Assembly (NCBI GenBank): GCA_963978895.1
Contig: OZ022238.1
Location: 38,002,667 to 38,066,666, forward strand
DNA: 64,000 nucleotides
Origin: Erpobdella octoculata
Lineage: Eukaryota > Annelida > Clitellata > Hirudinida > Erpobdellidae
Direction of reading: 5' to 3'
Position numbers and translations under genes: made by a program
Shown here: positions 54,952 through 64,000 of the stretch, one piece after another
Layout of the letters: the number at the start of each line of letters is the position of its first letter
Numbering within the stretch: position 1 is the first letter of the stretch
The notes under the pieces: generated by a model
Database searches by the model: none
What the model saw: only the letters and a program-made list of their open reading frames with translations
What the model was told of the DNA's origin: nothing

Positions 54952-57072
54952 ATTTTTGCGAATTTCTGCTTATAATTTAAAAAAATATAAAGAAAGGTTT
55001 AAAACTTTTTGGAAAGAATACCTATGAGTACTCCCGGTTATCGGCTATTTTTGGAGACAAAATTTTATAAAAGCGTGATTTATAAACAAATAAGCCGTAA
55101 ACAACCAGGTTTTTTAACAAATTGCTTATATTGTTGAATTTGCCGGCTTTTCATTTATTACAAAGAATCTTCTTTTAAATTGACATTTTTTGAAATTTAT
55201 GTATGTAAAATTGTTTTTAATTGTATATGATTTGTCTCTGTCTTGAAACATAGATATTTATTATTTTTAATTAATTTTTTTAAATTTCCATATTATGATG
55301 AGCGAGCCTATATTTCAAATTTCAGCGCGGTTGTTGAAGAGAAGTTAGTTAATGTTTTCATTCAAAGTTTGCAAAAATTCAAGCATGCAAACAAGCAAGC
55401 AATCAGGCAAGCAAGATCGGTGGCGAAGTTGATATAAAAGATTCGAAAAAAATATTTTTTATATAGAGCTTGTTTTTCTTGAATAAACAGTTTAATATGA
55501 GCATTTCCTATATACATCAATTGGCACTGAATTTTTCAGAGATTTTGTTAACCATAAGATGTAATTCAAGCCTTAAATTAGTGAGCTTTCAGGATGGTTC
55601 TAAACAATTTTTTTCAAAACTTTAAGTTTTTTTAATCTCCATCATTCTGCACACAATCATTAAACACATAGATTTCTTTAATGAAAACATTTTGACGACA
55701 GTTTATTTTTTAGATTCAGAAACCAGTTGACATTTCTTCAATAACTAGTAAGTTAGTTTTGTTTCTATTTGATGTTTTGTTAAATTTTCATTGCAATTTT
55801 TGTTTGTCCGTTGATAACTCTGAGATTGACTGACCTTAAGGGCTGGAATATTTAGAAAAGTTTTTGAAAATAACATTGAGAAAAACCCGTAAAACATTGA
55901 TTTTTAATTGATTTTCTTGTTTACAAAGCTCTCACTATTGTGCTTTTGAAGTTTCGTTAAAAAAATTGATTCGACTAAATTAAATGTATATATATATAAA
56001 ATTTTTGTTTCTAATTTTGAGTTCATAGTTATTTCTGTTGCAATGAAGAATAATAACTATTTAAACTTTGTTTTAATTAATTAGATGTACCTACTCATCG
56101 CAAAAGAAAAAACTATGCCCTGAAATTTAGAAAATAACAATTTGTCTAGAAATATTGTACATGTCGGTTGTACAAAAATAGAATACTTACTGAGAGTGCA
56201 AAACATTTTTGCTGACAAACCTTTGAAAATTTTCAAAGACGTCAAGATTTACAAAATGAAAAACAAATGAGCTGTTAAAAACAAGCGAGCAATCCAATGC
56301 GGTAAAGTTAATATAAAAGATTTAACAAGTGAACCGTTAAAAATTGTGTTATTCGCAAATCCTTTATATTTTGTAATTAGTCAGTTTCTATTTTTTTTGA
56401 AAATTATTTTTTGATGATAAGTCTATAAAATAAAAAACACCGACCACAATTTTTTAAATACTTGATATGTGAAGTATGTGAGGATTGAAAATATATAAAA
56501 AAATTTAAAATCAATGCGGTAAAAATAATGTTTTTATTATACATTTATGGTTTGAAAATTGTTTTTTTTTCAATGGACTATCATTTATTACCTAAAATTT
56601 TAACTTGATTGGATGATGGGAAGTATGTTTTTTAAGTGTCAAAAAAGTGTTTCAAGTGTTTTTTAAGTTTCAACGCATGGCTTAAGAAGCAAGCAAGCAA
56701 ATCCGGTAAAATTAATATGAAGGAGTTAAATATCAAAAAGATTCAATTTAAATTCGATAATAAAGTTAGTATTTATAAAAATTCTGAACTTTTTTCACTG
56801 AAGTTAATTTTATTTCAGCGTGTTTTGGTATTTATTAATTGTTCTAATATTAAAACACATGAAATTAAAACAATTTAATAGTGTTTGATGTTTTGCAACA
56901 GTGACAAGACGCCCATTTTAGACACTCTGGTAGAACAAATTATTTATTTTATTTTGAACTTATTAAAAGTTAAACTATTATTTTAAGTAATCTATATTTT
57001 GTACTTTGTAATGAGTGTAGTTTCACTCACGGTTTTGATTAATCTGCAATCATAACAAACTTATATTATCAG
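54952..57072. other. AT-rich stretch, no exon recognised
   Basis: Lies between the PAN-like and lectin-like exons. Open frames at 55243-55437 and 56636-56878 lack recognised domains. AAGCAAGCAAGCAAGC-type repeats occur near 55390, 56284 and 56692. If the two flanking exons form one gene, at least one unseen exon of compatible phase should lie here. Confidence 0.4.
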
Positions 57073-57255
57073 ATTTGATAAGTTTTGGTCCATGGTTAGC
57101 TGTTGACGGTTACTGGATGACTGACGTCGATGCAGGCAAGCAGTGCGCAACTACAAATGAAAAAACTCTTGGAACAAGTTGGATAGCTGTGGATCTGGAG
57201 TTGGCACTATTAGTCGATTTTGTACTGGTGCTTAATAGAGGAGATCCTGGAAATG
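57073..57255 (+). CDS. Fucolectin/F5-8C-like domain exon
   Basis: The acceptor TATATTATCAG lies before 57073 and the donor AATG|GTTAGT follows 57255. The 183-nt exon is phase 1 at both ends. It encodes LAVDGYWMTD, GKQCATTNEK and SWIAVDLELALLVDFVLVLN followed by RGD. The AVDG...C.T......W..VDL.....V..V...NR pattern is that of the fucolectin/tachylectin-4 (FTP) branch of discoidin-like domains, which bind fucose through His/Arg residues around a calcium site. Only the central part of the domain is on this exon. Its partner exons were not found, so it could also be a gene fragment. Confidence 0.6.
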
Positions 57256-57476
57256 GTTAGTAATGTGATGGTGTAGTGAGTATCATAAAATCATGATGGT
57301 TAAACAAATGATGAAAGTTAAATAATAGTAGGCATTTTCAAAGTTTTGGTTGTTTAAAATAGCAAATTTGTTTTTAATCTTATAAAATTAGATAGCTTAT
57401 TAAATAATAAATATTTTGATTTACTTGATACTTTTTTATTGACGACGGAAACAAGAACGTTTCTCTTGCGTATGTA

Positions 57477-58220
<744 letters not shown>

Positions 58221-58339
58221 CAAACATTATTTACTCGAATTGTTTTTAAATTGATATAAAATACTTTGATACTAAAAGTCTAGGAAACCAAAATTTTTTG
58301 CCAAGTATATATTTTTTAGTTTTATACCACGGCAACTCA

Positions 58340-58790
58340 GCTGAATTCAGGCAGGAACGTCATTTCAGCAAACCACGGGGGCAAGATGTTGAAAGGGACC
58401 ACAAGCTTCGACACATTTTATCCTAATAATGTTAACATTTTTTGCTAAAAAATAACTGATAAAGGAGAGGGTTAGTTGCAGGTACTTTTCTTTTTTTTTT
58501 CAAAGAAACTACTACTTTTTAATTTTATAAAAGCTGATGAACGGAAAGTTAGATACCCGTTGGTATAATTTCTACTACGAGAGATAATTTCAATCTCCAG
58601 AAGAGTCCACTTACACGTTATGGGAGGCCCACTTCAACATTAAGGAGGTCCACTTCGACATTAAGGAGGTCCACTTCGACATTAAGGAGGTCCACTTTAA
58701 TATCCTGGAGTTCACTTCAGAGTCAAGAGGCCCACTTCAAAGTCAGGGAGGCGATGACCTCTCCTAACTCCCCTAAATAAAATTCCGTGT
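58340..58790 (-). repeat. Inverted relative of repeat R3 with 23-bp tandem units
   Basis: GGAACGTCATTTCAGC, CGGGGGCAAG and CTCCTAACTCCCC correspond, inverted, to blocks of R3 at 2455-2850 and 41930-42380. An internal tandem, ATTAAGGAGGTCCACTTCGAC, is repeated about four times (58640-58700). Confidence 0.45.
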
Positions 58791-58976
58791 TGAATCGTGG
58801 TTTAAGAAACATTATTTGAAAACAAGTATGTTGCACATTGAGCAATTTGCAGTACTTAGCTTGCCACTACTGCCCCCAGATAAGTGAAAAATTGGGTTTT
58901 ACGATATGTTAGACATGCCAGCAAAAAAAATAATGAATTTTTTAAAGACTTTAACATTATTCATTTTTTAATACAG

Positions 58977-59040
58977 TCAAACCCGATTATGACGACGGTC
59001 TTAAAAACGTCTAGATAACCGGTGATGGAGATAACTAAAA
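58977..59040 (+). mobile_element. Tc1/pogo-like terminal repeat, one end only
   Basis: CAGTCAAACCCGATTATGAC preceded by TA resembles the CAGTCAAACC-type ends of pogo/Tigger elements. No inverted partner was found to the right within the window. The region to 59220 holds no transposase. Confidence 0.35.
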
Positions 59041-59220
59041 AACAATAGCATGAGATTAAAATTTTTTTATGTGTATCTGGCACTATAAAAGTTCTTACTT
59101 AATAACTTACAAGACGTGCTTCAATAAATGAGTTCAAAGAATTTGCTGTCTGACCGTGTCGAAAGCTTATAAACATAAATAGCGTAAACTATAACATACA
59201 AATAATATTTATGGTAGTTT

Positions 59221-59820
59221 GGAGACTGTATGGATATAGTGGCGTAGCCAGGATTCTGGAATAAGGGGAGCTCACGGCAAGCCCCAAATTTACTGAAGCA
59301 TATAACAAATGTCGAAATGTCAGTATAATAATTTAAAAATAAAAAATTCCAGATATTTATTTATGAGAAAATTTGTTTATTTACACATATACAGATATAT
59401 CAAAAGTTTTAAAAAATTTAATAATAAAAAAAAACTAAAAAGCAGAAACTTTCACGAGTAGTTTTAAACTTTTTATGTTATGTTTACTGAGCTTAGCTTC
59501 ACTTCAAAGTGTCCTTTTTTAACCGAGGTTCATCCTGCGGTCATCCTGACATTGTTGAGCGCAGCTTGGTTTTAAGCAAGGCTTATTTGGAAAAGCTCCT
59601 TTTGACGCATGAAGTAGAGCACTGCTCTCAACTGGTAAGCTGAGAGCGATTCGGTAGAGCATGCGCAAATCGTGAAAATCTGAGCATCTATAATATAGTA
59701 GCCCCCGTCACTCACTCATTTAATGATTCTGTCACGATTACGTAATTAGTCGTATAGCTACTATATTATCGAAGATATTTCTATTAGTATTCAGTAGTTA
59801 TTAAATAAAAATTTGTATCA
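59221..59820. other. No gene; possible hAT end
   Basis: TAGTGGCGTAGCCAGGATT near 59238 resembles a hAT terminus, but no partner is visible. The phrase TAGCCCCCGTCACTCAC near 59699 resembles one at 47634-47660. No coding sequence is recognised. Confidence 0.35.
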
Positions 59821-59824
59821 TTGA

Positions 59825-61635
<1,811 letters not shown>

Positions 61636-61654
61636 ATAATCAAACACAACTATG

Positions 61655-64000
61655 TTTATATTTATATTTATATTTATATTTATATTTATATTTATATTTA
61701 TATTTATATTTATATTTATATTTATATTTATATTTATATTTATATTTATATTTATATTTATATTTATATTTATATTTATATTTATATTTATATTTATATT
61801 TATATTTATATTTATATTTATATTTATATTTATATTTATATTTATATTTATATTTATATTTATATTTATATTTATATTTATATTTATATTTATATTTATA
61901 TTTATATTTATATTTATATTTATATTTATATTTATATTTATATTTATATTTATATTTATATTTATATTTATATTTATATTTATATTTATATTTATATTTA
62001 TATTTATATTTATATTTATATTTATATTTATATTTATATTTATATTTATATTTATATTTATATTTATATTTATATTTATATTTATATTTATATTTATATT
62101 TATATTTATATTTATATTTATATTTATATTTATATTTATATTTATATTTATATTTATATTTATATTTATATTTATATTTATATTTATATTTATATTTATA
62201 TTTATATTTATATTTATATTTATATTTATATTTATATTTATATTTATATTTATATTTATATTTATATTTATATTTATATTTATATTTATATTTATATTTA
62301 TATTTATATTTATATTTATATTTATATTTATATTTATATTTATATTTATATTTATATTTATATTTATATTTATATTTATATTTATATTTATATTTATATT
62401 TATATTTATATTTATATTTATATTTATATTTATATTTATATTTATATTTATATTTATATTTATATTTATATTTATATTTATATTTATATTTATATTTATA
62501 TTTATATTTATATTTATATTTATATTTATATTTATATTTATATTTATATTTATATTTATATTTATATTTATATTTATATTTATATTTATATTTATATTTA
62601 TATTTATATTTATATTTATATTTATATTTATATTTATATTTATATTTATATTTATATTTATATTTATATTTATATTTATATTTATATTTATATTTATATT
62701 TATATTTATATTTATATTTATATTTATATTTATATTTATATTTATATTTATATTTATATTTATATTTATATTTATATTTATATTTATATTTATATTTATA
62801 TTTATATTTATATTTATATTTATATTTATATTTATATTTATATTTATATTTATATTTATATTTATATTTATATTTATATTTATATTTATATTTATATTTA
62901 TATTTATATTTATATTTATATTTATATTTATATTTATATTTATATTTATATTTATATTTATATTTATATTTATATTTATATTTATATTTATATTTATATT
63001 TATATTTATATTTATATTTATATTTATATTTATATTTATATTTATATTTATATTTATATTTATATTTATATTTATATTTATATTTATATTTATATTTATA
63101 TTTATATTTATATTTATATTTATATTTATATTTATATTTATATTTATATTTATATTTATATTTATATTTATATTTATATTTATATTTATATTTATATTTA
63201 TATTTATATTTATATTTATATTTATATTTATATTTATATTTATATTTATATTTATATTTATATTTATATTTATATTTATATTTATATTTATATTTATATT
63301 TATATTTATATTTATATTTATATTTATATTTATATTTATATTTATATTTATATTTATATTTATATTTATATTTATATTTATATTTATATTTATATTTATA
63401 TTTATATTTATATTTATATTTATATTTATATTTATATTTATATTTATATTTATATTTATATTTATATTTATATTTATATTTATATTTATATTTATATTTA
63501 TATTTATATTTATATTTATATTTATATTTATATTTATATTTATATTTATATTTATATTTATATTTATATTTATATTTATATTTATATTTATATTTATATT
63601 TATATTTATATTTATATTTATATTTATATTTATATTTATATTTATATTTATATTTATATTTATATTTATATTTATATTTATATTTATATTTATATTTATA
63701 TTTATATTTATATTTATATTTATATTTATATTTATATTTATATTTATATTTATATTTATATTTATATTTATATTTATATTTATATTTATATTTATATTTA
63801 TATTTATATTTATATTTATATTTATATTTATATTTATATTTATATTTATATTTATATTTATATTTATATTTATATTTATATTTATATTTATATTTATATT
63901 TATATTTATATTTATATTTATATTTATATTTATATTTATATTTATATTTATATTTATATTTATATTTATATTTATATTTATATTTATATTTATATTTATA
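61655..64000. repeat. TATATT hexanucleotide array, over 2.3 kb, runs off the window
   Basis: Every line repeats TATATT with no visible interruption for about 390 units. A hexamer satellite this pure indicates very recent expansion or homogenisation. Its real length is unknown because it is cut by the window edge. Confidence 0.98.

Noticed and set aside
61655..64000. Hexamer array as telomere
   Set aside because: TATATT does not resemble TTAGGG-type telomeric repeats; it is better described as satellite.

Overview
This is animal nuclear DNA: very AT-rich, with spliced genes, microsatellite arrays of up to about 2.3 kb, and many eukaryotic transposons (Helitron, hAT, piggyBac, P element, CR1/L2-like LINE, Ty3/Gypsy, SINE). 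An invertebrate with a repeat-inflated genome fits best; the species cannot be named from the sequence.

Host genes. (1) A complete six-exon netrin gene lies on the minus strand (2083-11748), with every coding intron in phase 1. It encodes about 617 residues: signal peptide, laminin-N domain, three laminin-EGF repeats, a 42-nt linker exon and a C345C/NTR domain. (2) A small secreted single-domain Kunitz protein (about 93 residues, three exons, TATA box) lies on the minus strand at 22346-22879. (3) A tRNA-Thr(AGT) is at 20810-20883. (4) A PAN/apple-like exon (54600-54951) and a fucolectin/F5-8C-like exon (57073-57255) on the plus strand may belong to one secreted lectin-like gene. (5) A possible three-exon 49-residue gene (29911-30725) sits inside a Helitron and may be a captured host gene.

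Layout. 1-1.3 kb: decayed transposon coding sequence and a Helitron. 2.1-11.7 kb: netrin, whose 4.5-kb intron 4 holds a LINE scrap, a Helitron scrap, a hAT element with an 8-bp target duplication, and an about 800-bp CCTA array. 11.8-20.8 kb: gene-poor, with hAT relics. 22.3-22.9 kb: Kunitz gene. 23.2-31.1 kb: Helitrons, one split by a piggyBac element. 31.9-41.5 kb: a nest in which a Gypsy element with apparently identical LTRs interrupts a CR1/L2-like LINE that abuts a hAT remnant. 42.5-46.4 kb: a foldback repeat holding a SINE and a Helitron end, then a P-element-type transposase gene. 46.7-54.5 kb: AT arrays, a truncated LTR element with a SCAN-like gag, and a second Helitron cluster. 54.6-57.3 kb: the lectin-like exons. 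57.5-64 kb: a CACTA-ended element, another Helitron, and a pure TATATT hexanucleotide array running off the window.

Main interpretation. Two Helitron families explain much of the unassigned repeat structure. Family 1 starts TCTATATATATAAAAATG and ends in a hairpin (CCCGG-GCAACG-CCGGG) before CTAG|T, with a GGGAACGGGAAAGCGACC-type minisatellite before the end. Family 2 begins near a GACTGACTGATAATCAACGCC-type block, carries about 157-bp tandem units, and ends in CTAG|T after a GCGAGCGAAGCCGCTACGGGC-type segment. Family names and terminus assignments rest on terminal structure and remembered Helitron ends, not on a database search.
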